NCBI GenBank assembly: GCA_024693045.1
Contig: JAILLQ010000020.1
Coordinates: forward strand, 163,387-227,386
DNA length: 64,000 nt
Source: Treponema sp.
Lineage (GTDB): Bacteria; Spirochaetota; Spirochaetia; Treponematales; Treponemataceae
Direction of reading: 5' to 3'
The translations under genes and the position numbers were made by a program. Shown here in pieces: positions 33,828 through 43,357 of the stretch. Below the pieces are notes generated by a model. The model searched no databases, was not told the DNA's origin, and saw only the letters and a program-made list of their open reading frames with translations. How positions within the stretch are numbered: position 1 is the first letter of the stretch; every line of letters begins with the position of its first letter.

Positions 33828-36188
33828 CTACAGAGAAGCGTGACAAGTACGAGCGATAACGTCGTCCTGCTGTTCCTTTGTAAGGTTGATGAAGCGTACA
33901 GCATAACCAGATACACGAACAGTGAAGTTAGCATATTCTGGCTTGTCTGGATGAGCCTGACAATCCTTAAGTTTTTCAACACCGAATACGTTTACGTTCA
34001 AGTGGTGAGCACCTGTGTGTCCGCTTTCTGGACTCATATCAAAGTAACCATCAAGGATGTTTACAAGGTTTTCAACCTGTTCAGCCTTAGCATGTCCCAA
34101 AGCAGAAGGGTTGATTGTCTGAGTATTTGAAATACCGTCCAAAGCATAGTGATAAGGAAGCTTTGCAACAGAGTTCAAAGACTTGATAAGACCCTTTGTT
34201 TCTGCACCGTAAGATGGGTTAGCTCCTGGTGAGAATGGAGCGTGAGCTGCACGACCGTTAGGAAGAGCACCTGTAGCCTTACCGTATACAACGTTAGAAG
34301 TAATTGTAAGGATAGAAGTAGATGGTTCAGCATTGCGGTATGTTGGGTGCTTCTTAATCTTAGTCATGAATGTCTTAAGGAGCCATACAGCGATATCGTC
34401 AGCACGATCATCATCCTGACCATAGCGTGGGAAGTCACCTTCAACTTCGAATCCCTTAGCAAGATTCTTAACAACTTCTACAACTTCACCAGTCTTCTTG
34501 TTCTTAACTTCTACATCACCACGGATAACCTTAACTTTTGCATATTTGATAGCAGAAAGTGAGTCTACAACGTGAGAGAAACCTGCGATACCAGTAGCAA
34601 ATGTACGTTTAACATTTGTATCTTCAAGAGCAAGTTCTGCTGCTTCGTAGTAGTATTTATCGTGCATGTAGTGGATTGCGTTCAATGTATTTACATACAA
34701 GTCTACAAGCCATTCAAGCATTACATCGTACTTGCGTACAACTTCGTCGTAGTCAAGGTATTCAGAAGTGATTGGTGCAAGTTCTGGACCAACCTGTACA
34801 CCTGGTGTAAGACCAGCTTCTTCATCACGACCACCGTTGATAGCGTAAAGCAAAGCTTTAGCAAGGTTAGCGCGTGCACCGAAGAACTGCATTTCTTTAC
34901 CAGTCTGAGTTGCAGATACACAACAGCAGATTGAGTAGTCATCACCCCAGATTGGGCGCATAACGTCATCGTTTTCATACTGAACTGAAGAAGTATCAAT
35001 AGAAATGTGAGCACAGTACTTGCGGAAGTTTTCTGGGAGTCTCTTTGAGTACAAGATTGTAAGGTTAGGTTCTGGAGAAGGTCCCATGTTTTCAAGTGTA
35101 TGGAGGAAGCGGAAGTCGTTCTTTGTTACCTGTGAACGTCCGTCCTGTCCAAGACCACCTACTTCAAGAGTAGCCCAGATTGGGTCACCAGAGAAGAGCT
35201 GGTTGTAAGATTCGATACGAGCAAAGCGAACCATGCGGAGCTTCATTACCAAGTGGTCAATGAGTTCCTGTGCTTCGTCTTCTGTAAGCTTTCCAGCTTT
35301 GATATCGCGTTCGATGTAGATGTCAAGGAATGTAGATACACGACCTACAGACATAGCTGCACCGTTCTGTGTCTTGATAGCTGCGAGGTAACCAAAGTAG
35401 AGCCACTGAACAGCTTCTTTAGCGTCCTTAGCTGGTTTAGAAATGTCGAATCCGTAGATTTTAGCCATTTCTTTGATGCCCTTGAGAGCCTTAATCTGTT
35501 CAGCAACTTCTTCGCGGAGACGACATACGTCTTCTGTCATTGTTCCGTCGCCGATGTTAGCAAGATCAGCCTGTTTGTAAGCGATAAGAGCGTCGATACC
35601 GTAAAGAGCGATACGGCGGTAGTCACCAACGATACGACCACGACCGTATGTATCAGGCAAACCAGTCAAGATGTGTGAAGAACGAGCTTTGCGGATTTCT
35701 GGAGTGTAAATCTGGAAAACTGCGTCTGAGTGAGTCTTGTGGTATTCTGTAAAAATCTTGTGAAGTTCTGGATCTGGTTCATAACCGTACATTTCGCAAG
35801 ACTGTTCTGCCATACGGATTCCACCAAAAGGCATAAAAGCTCTCTTAAGAGGTTTATCAGTCTGAAGACCAACTACCTTTTCAAGATCCTTTCCTTCTGG
35901 GCAGATGTAACCAGCAGCGTGAGCTGTAAGACCAGTTACAATCTTTGTGTCCATATCGAGAACACCAGTTCTTTCTTTTCCGTCTTTACCAACAGAAACT
36001 TTATTATGTTCTTCTTTCTGTAATTTCTGAAGTTCATCGAATAATTTCTTTGTAGCGGCTGTTGGGCCTGCAAGAAATTTTTCGTCTCCGTCATAAGGAG
36101 TGTAGTTGTTCTGAATGAAGTCACGAACGTTAACTTCTTCTTTCCACAAACGACCGGCAAAACCGTTCCATTCGTCTTTCTGAATCAT
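33828..36188 (-). CDS. pflB: Pyruvate formate-lyase (formate C-acetyltransferase)
   Basis: Cleaves pyruvate with CoA to acetyl-CoA and formate in anaerobic sugar fermentation. 786 residues. Adjacent active-site cysteines lie in [11 protein letters not shown] near 418, and the glycyl-radical loop RVSGYAVRF has Gly761. A GRE N-terminal domain matches PflB ([20 protein letters not shown]). The start is supported by AAGAGGTAAAG. No pflA (activating enzyme) lies adjacent, so it must be elsewhere. With the sugar importer this supports a saccharolytic anaerobe. Confidence 0.98.
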   Translation of the reverse strand: MIQKDEWNGFAGRLWKEEVNVRDFIQNNYTPYDGDEKFLAGPTAATKKLFDELQKLQKEEHNKVSVGKDGKERTGVLDMDTKIVTGLTAHAAGYICPEGKDLEKVVGLQTDKPLKRAFMPFGGIRMAEQSCEMYGYEPDPELHKIFTEYHKTHSDAVFQIYTPEIRKARSSHILTGLPDTYGRGRIVGDYRRIALYGIDALIAYKQADLANIGDGTMTEDVCRLREEVAEQIKALKGIKEMAKIYGFDISKPAKDAKEAVQWLYFGYLAAIKTQNGAAMSVGRVSTFLDIYIERDIKAGKLTEDEAQELIDHLVMKLRMVRFARIESYNQLFSGDPIWATLEVGGLGQDGRSQVTKNDFRFLHTLENMGPSPEPNLTILYSKRLPENFRKYCAHISIDTSSVQYENDDVMRPIWGDDYSICCCVSATQTGKEMQFFGARANLAKALLYAINGGRDEEAGLTPGVQVGPELAPITSEYLDYDEVVRKYDVMLEWLVDLYVNTLNAIHYMHDKYYYEAAELALEDTNVKRTFATGIAGFSHVVDSLSAIKYAKVKVIRGDVEVKNKKTGEVVEVVKNLAKGFEVEGDFPRYGQDDDRADDIAVWLLKTFMTKIKKHPTYRNAEPSTSILTITSNVVYGKATGALPNGRAAHAPFSPGANPSYGAETKGLIKSLNSVAKLPYHYALDGISNTQTINPSALGHAKAEQVENLVNILDGYFDMSPESGHTGAHHLNVNVFGVEKLKDCQAHPDKPEYANFTVRVSGYAVRFINLTKEQQDDVIARTCHASL

Positions 36189-36287
36189 ATCTTTACCTCT
36201 TTATTATAAAAATTCTGTATCCAACAATTTAATATTACTCGAATTGAAATCAAAAAACAATAATTTAATTTTTTTTTGCTCCAAAAA

Positions 36288-36325
36288 TAGTGTATTTTTA
36301 GGGCGAAACAGGGCTAAAAACACTA
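36288..36325. repeat. Imperfect inverted repeat upstream of pflB
   Basis: TAGTGT-A-TTTTTAG (36288-36301) pairs with CTAAAAACACTA (36314-36325), with one bulged base and a 12-nt GC-richer centre. It lies about 100 nt upstream of the pflB start, between it and the MATE gene, and has no function-specific match to FNR or Rex sites. Confidence 0.45.
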
Positions 36326-36346
36326 GATAAAGCGTTTTTTTTCAAT

Positions 36347-36378
36347 AAAAAAAAATCCCCTGAATATTTATTCAGAGG
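36347..36378 (-). terminator. Terminator-like hairpin between pflB region and MATE gene
   Basis: Minus strand CCTCTGAATA and TATTCAGGGG form a 10-bp stem with one wobble, followed by a run of nine T. It lies downstream of the MATE gene stop and is the expected end of that transcript. Confidence 0.88.
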
Positions 36379-36426
36379 ACAGAATATTTATCCATGTTTT
36401 TTTTATATTTATGCAATTTTTATAAA

Positions 36427-37803
36427 TCAGTTTTCATAGGGAATATTCTTAATTTTCTTAATATATATTCGACGCATAAAGAATAATGAAAGGGCCACAG
36501 ACATCACTTCTGCAATGATAAAACATAACCATACATAATTTACATTACCCAATTTTGACAAAAGGTAAGCAGCTGGTAAAAAAACAACTATCTGCCGGGC
36601 AAAAGATACAATCATACTGTAAATTGCACTGCCGAAAGCCTGAAAAACAGAGGATAAAGTTATTGCAAAGGCTGCTCCTAGAAAACTTGGCGCAATAAGC
36701 CGAAGAGCTACGATTCCCATGGAACGCATAGACTCACTTGCATTAAACAAATCAAAAAGCTGACCAGGTATAATTTCAAACAAAAGGAATCCCATAGTCA
36801 TAAGAATAACAGAACCAGCAACCCCTCCTCTAATAGCATTTGTTATTCTTCTATGTTTTTGTGCCCCGTAATTGTAAGCGATAATAGGAACAATTCCATT
36901 ACACAAACCAAAGACAGGCATAAAAATAAAACTATTAAGCTTAAAATATACCCCATATACCGTTATCGCAGTGTCAGAGAATTGACCTAAAATTAAATTC
37001 ATAAAATATGTAATTACAGAAGTAATAGAAGTCATTAATATGGAAGGAACTGCAACTTTGTATATAGCCGCAATAATTCTTGCACTAGGAATAATATTCT
37101 TTAGCTTAAAAACAATATCATGATTCTTTTTAATATTTAGAAAAATAGATACAACAAGGCCAAAAAGCTGCCCTAAAACAGTTGCTAAAGCAGCCCCCCT
37201 GATTCCTAATTCAGGAAAAGGACCGATACCGAAGATAAAAAGTGGATCAAAAGCTATATTGAATACAGCACCACAAATCTGAGACAACATAGAAAGGGAT
37301 GTCCTTCCTGTAGCCTGCAGAAGACGGTCACTCATACCTCCCATAAACATGCCCAAACCCAAAACAAGTATAATTGAAAGATACTGTTCACCATACTCGA
37401 TGATTAAAGGATTTGCAGTCTGTGATCTAAGATAAGGAGGAATTACAAATCTTCCTGCAATTGCAAAAACAAGATAAGTAAGGATAGCTAAAAAGATTCC
37501 GTTCATGGCAGAACGGTTTACATCTTCCTGATCTTTCTGACCTAATTTGCGGGAAAGGAATGAATTTACACCAACGCTTGTTCCTATTGCAAAAGAAACC
37601 ATAAGATTCTGTATTGGAAATGCAAGTGAAACCGCTGTAAGAGCTTCTTCATTTATTTTTGCAACAAAAATACTGTCTACAATATTGTAGAGAGCCATAA
37701 CCAACATTGAAATCATAATTGGAAGAGCCATATTGATGATAAGAGGAATCATCGGCATAGTTCCCATTTTATTCTCTGCCGATGCTACTTTTACTTCTGA
37801 CAT
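36427..37803 (-). CDS. MATE-family efflux transporter
   Basis: 458 residues with twelve predicted membrane segments in two six-helix halves. The first half begins PMIPLIINMALPIMISMLVMALYNIVDSIFVA and carries SFAIGTSVGVNSFLSRKLGQ, the usual MATE loop. Exports drugs or metabolites by Na+ or H+ exchange; the substrate cannot be predicted. AGAGG precedes the ATG. It lies 31 nt beyond the CobW gene's terminator, so it is probably transcribed separately. Confidence 0.93.
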   Translation of the reverse strand: MSEVKVASAENKMGTMPMIPLIINMALPIMISMLVMALYNIVDSIFVAKINEEALTAVSLAFPIQNLMVSFAIGTSVGVNSFLSRKLGQKDQEDVNRSAMNGIFLAILTYLVFAIAGRFVIPPYLRSQTANPLIIEYGEQYLSIILVLGLGMFMGGMSDRLLQATGRTSLSMLSQICGAVFNIAFDPLFIFGIGPFPELGIRGAALATVLGQLFGLVVSIFLNIKKNHDIVFKLKNIIPSARIIAAIYKVAVPSILMTSITSVITYFMNLILGQFSDTAITVYGVYFKLNSFIFMPVFGLCNGIVPIIAYNYGAQKHRRITNAIRGGVAGSVILMTMGFLLFEIIPGQLFDLFNASESMRSMGIVALRLIAPSFLGAAFAITLSSVFQAFGSAIYSMIVSFARQIVVFLPAAYLLSKLGNVNYVWLCFIIAEVMSVALSLFFMRRIYIKKIKNIPYEN

Positions 37804-37815
37804 AATAACCTCTGA

Positions 37816-37874
37816 AAAAAAAAGTGAAAAAAAAGCCTTGCGGTAATAACTTTTAGCGTTTATACCCGCAAGGC
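37816..37874 (-). terminator. Terminator after the CobW-type gene
   Basis: Minus strand GCCTTGCGG... CCGCAAGGC, a 9-bp GC-rich stem extended by GTA/TAC with a long loop, then TTTTTTTT. Confidence 0.9.
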
Positions 37875-37902
37875 GTAATGTATTTAAATGAATTTTATTT
37901 TT

Positions 37903-39177
37903 TTAGTCAAGCAAGGCGTCTAAATCAGCTGAAATTTGCTTTTTGTCTAATTTCTGACCAATTATGCAAAGTTTAATCATGCGGTCACCGACTTTTTCGT
38001 CCCACTCATCGCGAAGTTTTGGTTCCTGTGCAAGAATTTCTTCCTGTTCTGCCTTTGAGCATGAAGCAAGCCAGCGACCAGAAGCTCCTGCCTGAATCTG
38101 ACGGCCAGAAGTTTCAAATACATAGGCCATATCTTCTTCATCGCTAAAGTATATAACACCCTTACAACGAATAATATTTCTTGGCCAGCGACCGGCGTAT
38201 TCTTCAAGTTTTTCTCGATTGAATGGACGACGGCGATAGTAAACAAAGTTACCAATTCCGTATTCGTCTTCATCTGCACCTTCATGATTATGTTGGTGAT
38301 GATGGTGACAATGACCATCACATTTATGTCCTGGCTCTCCATGAGCTGGATTATGTTCATCTTCTTCATCGTGATCGTGTCCATGGTGATGGTGTCCTTC
38401 TTCATGTTCATCATCGTCATGTCCATGCCCGTGATGGTGATGACCTTCTTCATGCTCATCATCGTCGTCATCTTCTTCCATATTTTCAAGATGCTGAACC
38501 CAGGCTGCGCTTTCAAATACTGTATCAAATTCAAAACGGTCTGTAGAAAGGATATCATCTACATCAACATTACCCTGTTCTGCTTCGATAACTTTTACAT
38601 GTGGCTGTAAAGCCTTTACAACAGCCTGAACTTTTTTCATTTCATCTGCTGAAACAAGGTCTTTTTTGTTTACAATAAGAGTAGAACAGAATTCTATCTG
38701 CTGAACAAGCAATGATTCAATATCTTCTTCACCCATATTCTTATTAAGAAGCTGATCACCGCCGGCAAATTCATCTACAAGACGTTTAGCATCTACAACA
38801 GACACAACATTATCCAGTTTTCCGTTGTCTATCTGCATAATTGCCTGTGCAATTGGCATAGGTTCACAAACACCAGATGCTTCAATCAAAATGTAATCAT
38901 ATTTTTTAGATTTAATGAGGTTTTCAATCTGCTGAACTAAGTCACTCTTTAAAGTACAACAAATACAACCGTTCTGAAGTCCAATAATACTAGAAGTATC
39001 AGTAATATTTGCGTCTTTGGCGATAAGTTTTTCATCAACGTTTATTTCACCGATATCGTTTACAATAACAGCAACCTTGTATCCTTTCTGATTTGTAAGA
39101 ACCTTATTCAACAAAGTTGTCTTTCCTGCTCCAAGGTAACCGCAGAGCAAAGTAATAGGTGTTTTAGTTTTTGCCAT
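37903..39177 (-). CDS. CobW/COG0523-type metallochaperone GTPase with His-rich insert
   Basis: 424 residues. G3E GTPase with Walker A GYLGAGKTTLLNK at 13-25, the metal motif GCICC near 71 (CxCC), Walker B-type EASGVCEP and NKKDL near 165. Between GTPase and C-terminal CobW_C domains sits a ~75-residue segment made of two near-copies of D/E runs followed by EEGHHHHGH, then further HCHHHH clusters, clearly a metal-binding or storage loop. Such proteins deliver zinc (ZNG1/ZigA), cobalt or nickel; the His content favours zinc or nickel. AGAGGAA precedes the ATG. Confidence 0.92.
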   Translation of the reverse strand: MAKTKTPITLLCGYLGAGKTTLLNKVLTNQKGYKVAVIVNDIGEINVDEKLIAKDANITDTSSIIGLQNGCICCTLKSDLVQQIENLIKSKKYDYILIEASGVCEPMPIAQAIMQIDNGKLDNVVSVVDAKRLVDEFAGGDQLLNKNMGEEDIESLLVQQIEFCSTLIVNKKDLVSADEMKKVQAVVKALQPHVKVIEAEQGNVDVDDILSTDRFEFDTVFESAAWVQHLENMEEDDDDDEHEEGHHHHGHGHDDDEHEEGHHHHGHDHDEEDEHNPAHGEPGHKCDGHCHHHHQHNHEGADEDEYGIGNFVYYRRRPFNREKLEEYAGRWPRNIIRCKGVIYFSDEEDMAYVFETSGRQIQAGASGRWLASCSKAEQEEILAQEPKLRDEWDEKVGDRMIKLCIIGQKLDKKQISADLDALLD

Positions 39178-39295
39178 TTTATTCCTCTATAGAAAAGTAA
39201 ATTTCTTTCAGTAAAAATATAATAAAAATAGTATAAAAAGACTAGAAGATTGCTTTTTTAATGAAAATTTTCCTATAAAAAATATTAATTTTTAT

Positions 39296-39324
39296 TTGCA
39301 AATTACAGAAAGCACCGTTACAAT
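39296..39324 (+). promoter_or_regulatory. Promoter of the membrane HTH gene
   Basis: TTGCAA (39296-39301), 17-nt spacer, TACAAT (39319-39324). The ATG at 39335 would be about 4 nt from the transcription start, so the mRNA is nearly leaderless. Confidence 0.65.
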
Positions 39325-39334
39325 TCAGTTCGTT

Positions 39335-40123
39335 ATGTGCTACAAACAAAAGTTTTTTACATCAGCTAGAATCATGAGCATTTTTGCTTTTTTTGTTCTT
39401 ATAATTGCAAGCATAATGAGTTATAACCACACGCCTATCTCTTATGTAATTTTTCCAAAACCAGAAATTACAGTTTTTATAATCAATATTACCTGTGCAA
39501 TACTCTGTATTTTTTCCATAATAAACCCACAGAATTATAAACTTCAGTGTTCAGTTTTTTTTGTACAGGGGATAACAACATCACTTACAAACTACCCTAT
39601 TTTGGGAATATTTTTGTATTTATGTTTTTTAGTTCTAGCCTTTTGCCACGGATTTTTTAAAACTCATGCAGTAAAAAAATTCTCTTTATTTGCAGGTATT
39701 TGGCTTATAGGCTGTCTTTTTTACGCTTATGAATGTTATGTAAAATACTCTTCAAGATGGATATGGATTGCCCTGTTGCAGCTTTTTATTTCAATTTTCT
39801 TCTTTTCTTTCTATCTTGCCATTTATAGAAAACTTGAATCCCTTTTAATTCCCCTTATACCGACAAAACAGGTTATAAAGACAAATTTAGAGCTCCCTGA
39901 ACCAGGAAGTGAATTAGAGCTAGCAAGGCTGGGACTTACTTCAAGACAGACTAATTTACTAAAGGAATATCTAAAAAGTCAGTGTAATTATGAAGAATTA
40001 AGCCGGGAATTCATGATTAGCAAATCAACCGTAAAAAAAGATATGGCAGACATATTTGTAAAATTCGGAGTATCAAATATTAAAGAACTCCAAATTCTCC
40101 TCATTCAATATGTAATCAAATAA
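39335..40123 (+). CDS. Membrane-bound LuxR-like helix-turn-helix regulator
   Basis: 262 residues. About six hydrophobic segments (about 10-180) are followed by a short linker and a C-terminal HTH (LTSRQTNLLKEYLKSQCNYEELSREFMISKSTVKKDMADIFVKFGVSN) of LuxR-like type. A one-component, membrane-tethered transcription factor is inferred; the signal is unknown. The ATG at 39335 is chosen because an upstream in-frame TTG lies inside the -35 box. No Shine-Dalgarno is present. Confidence 0.7.
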   Translation: MCYKQKFFTSARIMSIFAFFVLIIASIMSYNHTPISYVIFPKPEITVFIINITCAILCIFSIINPQNYKLQCSVFFVQGITTSLTNYPILGIFLYLCFLVLAFCHGFFKTHAVKKFSLFAGIWLIGCLFYAYECYVKYSSRWIWIALLQLFISIFFFSFYLAIYRKLESLLIPLIPTKQVIKTNLELPEPGSELELARLGLTSRQTNLLKEYLKSQCNYEELSREFMISKSTVKKDMADIFVKFGVSNIKELQILLIQYVIK

Positions 40124-40133
40124 GATTTTTTTC

Positions 40134-40160
40134 TAAATGTTTAATTCTGGGTTCCGATAT
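40134..40160 (+). promoter_or_regulatory. Sigma-28-type promoter of the ankyrin lipoprotein
   Basis: TAAA (40134-40137), exactly 15 nt, TCCGATAT (40153-40160). The predicted start near 40167 gives a short leader holding AGAGGA before the ATG at 40179. Confidence 0.7.
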
Positions 40161-40178
40161 TCATAATAAGAGGAATCT

Positions 40179-42980
40179 ATGACTAAAAAAATTATTTTCA
40201 GTTCTTTATGTATTATTTCAACTTTACTCTCTTTTGCATGTCAGACTCTTCCAACAGAAGAAGAAAAAGTTTCGGTAACTGAACTTATAAAACAGGGTAA
40301 AATCCAGGAAGCTAAAGATTGCTTTATTTCAAAATACGATATTAATGAAATTGATGAAGAAGGAAATACACCTCTTCACCTGGCCGCTAAAATCAATGAC
40401 CCGACTCTAGTTCTATTCTTTTTGTGTAACGGTTCTGATCCGGATCTAAAAAATTACAACAGCCAGACACCTCTTCATGTTGCAATTGAAAACGGTTCAA
40501 CAGAAAGTGCAAGTCAACTTGTAAACTTTGGCTGCAATATTTTTGCAAGAGATGGAAGCGGACTAACCGCTATGGATTCTGCTTTCAGTCAGAGCGATGA
40601 ATACTACGACATTTTTATTACTACAAAAACTGGTGAACTTCGCGATACCGAAAAAGAGAAAACAATAGTGCACTACTTCGTTGAAACATTAAATCCAAAA
40701 GCAATCAGTCAGTGCGCAAAAAAATCAATTCCTCTTTCAGTAAAAGACAGCGACGGACGAACTCCTCTGGATTACGCATATTCTATGTTCAACAATGAAA
40801 AAGCTGTTGAAATTGCAGCTACATTGATTTCTTGTGGAGCAGAACATGTAAAATCTGATTACGATTATTTTGAAACAGCAATAGCAAACCGCAATTTAGA
40901 CTACAGATTTGAAGACGGACAGACTCCTCTGCATCTTGCTTCGATTCAAGGGCACCTGAACGTTGTAAAATACCTGTTATCTGGAAAAGCTCAAACAAAT
41001 GTTCAGGATTCAACTGGAGCAAGCCCTTTACACGAAGCTGTACGCTACGGAAATACAGAAATTGCAAAACTTCTTCTAAACTCAGGTGCAGATGTAAATG
41101 CCCGCGATAATTTAGGAAAAAGTCCTGTTCTTCTTATTATTCCCGAAGAAAAAAGAAGTGATATCTACTCTCTTCTTACTTCCTATAAAGCAGACCTTAC
41201 TGTAAAAGACATGTACGGAGATACAGTCCTTCACACAGCAACAATGACAGAAGTTCCTTTGGATATTCTTCAGGTTTTAATTTCTGGAGGAGCTGAAATC
41301 AATGAAAGAAATAAAGATGGCGTTACACCTCTTGCTCTTGCAATAGAAAATGAAGTTGATGACCACATCAAATTCTACGCAGAACACGGTGCCGACATAA
41401 ATTCAAAAGACACAAAAGGAACAACTCCTTTAACACTTGCTCTTAAAGATTCTGACTCTTCGGATAAAGTTCTTAAAGCAATTGTAAACCCTTCTAACAT
41501 ATCTAGTACTGACTCAGAAGGTAACACACCTCTTATCGTTGCCATTCAGCACAACGCTACTCTTTCAAAAGTTCAGTACATAATTAGTATTACTGACAAT
41601 GTAAACGCAAGAAACGCAGACGGAAATACAGCTCTTTACTTAACTGTTCTAAAAAACCGCCAGAAAGTAGGAGAACTGCTTCTTGCTAAAAACGCAGATA
41701 TTTTTGCAACAAATAATAGAAGTAAATCTCCATTAAGCCTTGCTCTTTACGACGGTGGAAGTGTTATGGACTGGCTTATCACTTCAAAAACAATCAATGC
41801 GACAGATGGAAGTGGAAATACAGCCCTTCATTTTGCGGCTGAATGGGGACTTAAAAATGCTGTAACCGCACTTATAACAAAGGGGTCAAAGACAGAAGCA
41901 AGAAACGCAAACGGAGAAACACCTCTCTTTAGTGCAGCTAAAAATGATGAACCGGAAATTATTCAGCTTTTGGTAAACAATGGCTGCAAGGTAAACGCTC
42001 GGGATAACCTTGGAAGCACAGCCCTTCACATCGCTGTTCGCTGGGGAAATCCTAAATCAGTTGCAAGACTTGTAAACATAGGGGCAGAAATAGATGCTCA
42101 GAATGTTTCCGGAAAATCACCTCTTGCAGAAGCAGCCCTGGTTGGAAAACAAGACATTGCTAACCTTCTTCTATTAAAAGGTGCAAATCCAAATAAAACT
42201 GATACATCTGGAAGAACAGTTTTGATGGATTCAATCAAAACAAAGAATATTGAAGTAACAAAACTTCTTATAGCAAACAACGCTAACCCTCAGATTCAGG
42301 ACTTTAGCGGTAGAAACTGTTACCATGAAGCAGCCCTTACATGCGAACCAGAAATTATTGCATTGATTCGAAGGGCAGGCGGAAATCCTCTTTCTAGAGA
42401 CAAGAACGGAATTACACCTCTTTCACTTGTTCTAGACCAGGATATAGTTATCATTCGGGAAGTTTTAGGCTCGGACACAACAATTTCTGACAGCGATGGT
42501 AATACACCTATACATTTTATTGTAAGAAACAGAAAAAGTCCTGAACTATTAAAAACTTTGATTAATGCAGGCTATCCTTTTGACACTAGAAATTCAGACG
42601 GATACACTCCATTATGCATTGCCACAGAAAAAAAGCAGAAAGAAATTTGCAGAATTCTTCTTGAAAATGGAGCTAATCCATTTGTAGCAATTGACAGTAA
42701 GGGTAATAACGCTGTAACTATAGCCTTAAAAAATGAAAATGCAGAAATCATTGGTGATATAGTAAAGTATGCAGGTAAAGCAACAGATATTCAGGGAAAT
42801 ACTATTCTTCATTACGCTGCAAGAAGTGCAAAACTTGAAATGTTAAAAAATCTTATAGCATATGGCCTTGATGTAAATGTAAAGAATATTTATGAAGAAA
42901 CACCTTACACAACAGCGATAAGATGGAGAAGAAATGATGCTGCGGAACTATTAAGACCGACAGCAGAAACAGAAAACTAG
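40179..42980 (+). CDS. Giant ankyrin-repeat lipoprotein
   Basis: 933 residues. A lipoprotein signal ends SFAC (Cys21), so it is probably anchored in an envelope membrane facing the periplasm or outside. The remainder is almost continuous ankyrin repeats, roughly two dozen copies of the ~33-residue unit (GNTPLHLAAKINDPTLVLFF, GQTPLHLASIQGHLNVVKYL and GSTALHIAVRWGNPKSVARL are clear examples). No other domain is seen. It is a protein-interaction scaffold of unknown partner. A sigma-28-type promoter suggests co-regulation with flagellar late genes. Its stop overlaps that of the converging TrpR-like gene by 4 nt. Confidence 0.88.
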   Translation: MTKKIIFSSLCIISTLLSFACQTLPTEEEKVSVTELIKQGKIQEAKDCFISKYDINEIDEEGNTPLHLAAKINDPTLVLFFLCNGSDPDLKNYNSQTPLHVAIENGSTESASQLVNFGCNIFARDGSGLTAMDSAFSQSDEYYDIFITTKTGELRDTEKEKTIVHYFVETLNPKAISQCAKKSIPLSVKDSDGRTPLDYAYSMFNNEKAVEIAATLISCGAEHVKSDYDYFETAIANRNLDYRFEDGQTPLHLASIQGHLNVVKYLLSGKAQTNVQDSTGASPLHEAVRYGNTEIAKLLLNSGADVNARDNLGKSPVLLIIPEEKRSDIYSLLTSYKADLTVKDMYGDTVLHTATMTEVPLDILQVLISGGAEINERNKDGVTPLALAIENEVDDHIKFYAEHGADINSKDTKGTTPLTLALKDSDSSDKVLKAIVNPSNISSTDSEGNTPLIVAIQHNATLSKVQYIISITDNVNARNADGNTALYLTVLKNRQKVGELLLAKNADIFATNNRSKSPLSLALYDGGSVMDWLITSKTINATDGSGNTALHFAAEWGLKNAVTALITKGSKTEARNANGETPLFSAAKNDEPEIIQLLVNNGCKVNARDNLGSTALHIAVRWGNPKSVARLVNIGAEIDAQNVSGKSPLAEAALVGKQDIANLLLLKGANPNKTDTSGRTVLMDSIKTKNIEVTKLLIANNANPQIQDFSGRNCYHEAALTCEPEIIALIRRAGGNPLSRDKNGITPLSLVLDQDIVIIREVLGSDTTISDSDGNTPIHFIVRNRKSPELLKTLINAGYPFDTRNSDGYTPLCIATEKKQKEICRILLENGANPFVAIDSKGNNAVTIALKNENAEIIGDIVKYAGKATDIQGNTILHYAARSAKLEMLKNLIAYGLDVNVKNIYEETPYTTAIRWRRNDAAELLRPTAETEN

Positions 42981-43273
42981 AGTTTTTCCAGCATTCTTTG
43001 AAAAGCACTGTTTTCTTTGTGAAGTTCTTTAGAACCCCGAGTGATACGGCACAGGGACATGTTAAATTTTTTAGCAATTTCTCTCTGTGCCTTTCCTTTT
43101 TTTAATTCTTTAACTAAAAGCCAGCGGCGGGCAAGGTCGATTCTTTCTGCAGGAGAAAACAAACAGTCAAAAAAATCCTTTAAAAAGTTTTCATCGGTAG
43201 TCTCTGCAATAAGTCTACATAATTCAGCATAATTTTCCTGTAACTCTGGATTTTCAACGATGTTCTTATTCAT
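42977..43273 (-). CDS. TrpR-like/YerC-family repressor
   Basis: 98 residues, all-helical, with the Trp-repressor fold: FLKDFFDCLFSPAERIDLARRWLLVKELKKGKAQREIAKKFNMSLCRITRGSKEL (dimerisation helices then HTH). The family includes tryptophan-responsive TrpR and the YerC/YecD group, which need not bind tryptophan. No trp gene is in the window. The ATG at 43273 lies 6 nt after the extended -10 TGT-TATAAT and has no Shine-Dalgarno, so the transcript is probably leaderless. An upstream in-frame ATG at 43291 would lie before the -10. Confidence 0.85.
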   Translation of the reverse strand: MNKNIVENPELQENYAELCRLIAETTDENFLKDFFDCLFSPAERIDLARRWLLVKELKKGKAQREIAKKFNMSLCRITRGSKELHKENSAFQRMLEKL

Positions 43274-43279
43274 GATTAC

Positions 43280-43288
43280 ATTATAACA
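43280..43288 (-). promoter_or_regulatory. Extended -10 promoter, leaderless TrpR-like gene
   Basis: Minus strand TGT-TATAAT, hexamer at 43280-43285, ATG starting at 43273: 6 nt. The -35 is poor. Confidence 0.65.
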
Positions 43289-43300
43289 CAAAGAAAAAAT

Positions 43301-43329
43301 TTGAGTAATTACTTCAAGCGTTGTAGAAT
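43301..43329 (+). promoter_or_regulatory. Promoter of the chemotaxis receptor gene
   Basis: TTGAGT (43301-43306), 17-nt spacer, TAGAAT (43324-43329). The leader contains AGGA 7 nt before the ATG at 43358. Confidence 0.6.
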
Positions 43330-43357
43330 GAAGTATATTTTCTACTAGGATTTTATT

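Noticed and set aside
37977..38558. A second-frame minus-strand open frame of 193 codons under the metallochaperone
   Set aside because: Its Met/Thr/Ile-rich sequence is the frame-shifted reading of the GAT/CAT-rich His-Asp segment.
38223..38610. Simple repeats of CAT/GAT type suggesting a microsatellite or CRISPR-like array
   Set aside because: They are codon runs for His and Asp in the metallochaperone; there are no regular spacers.
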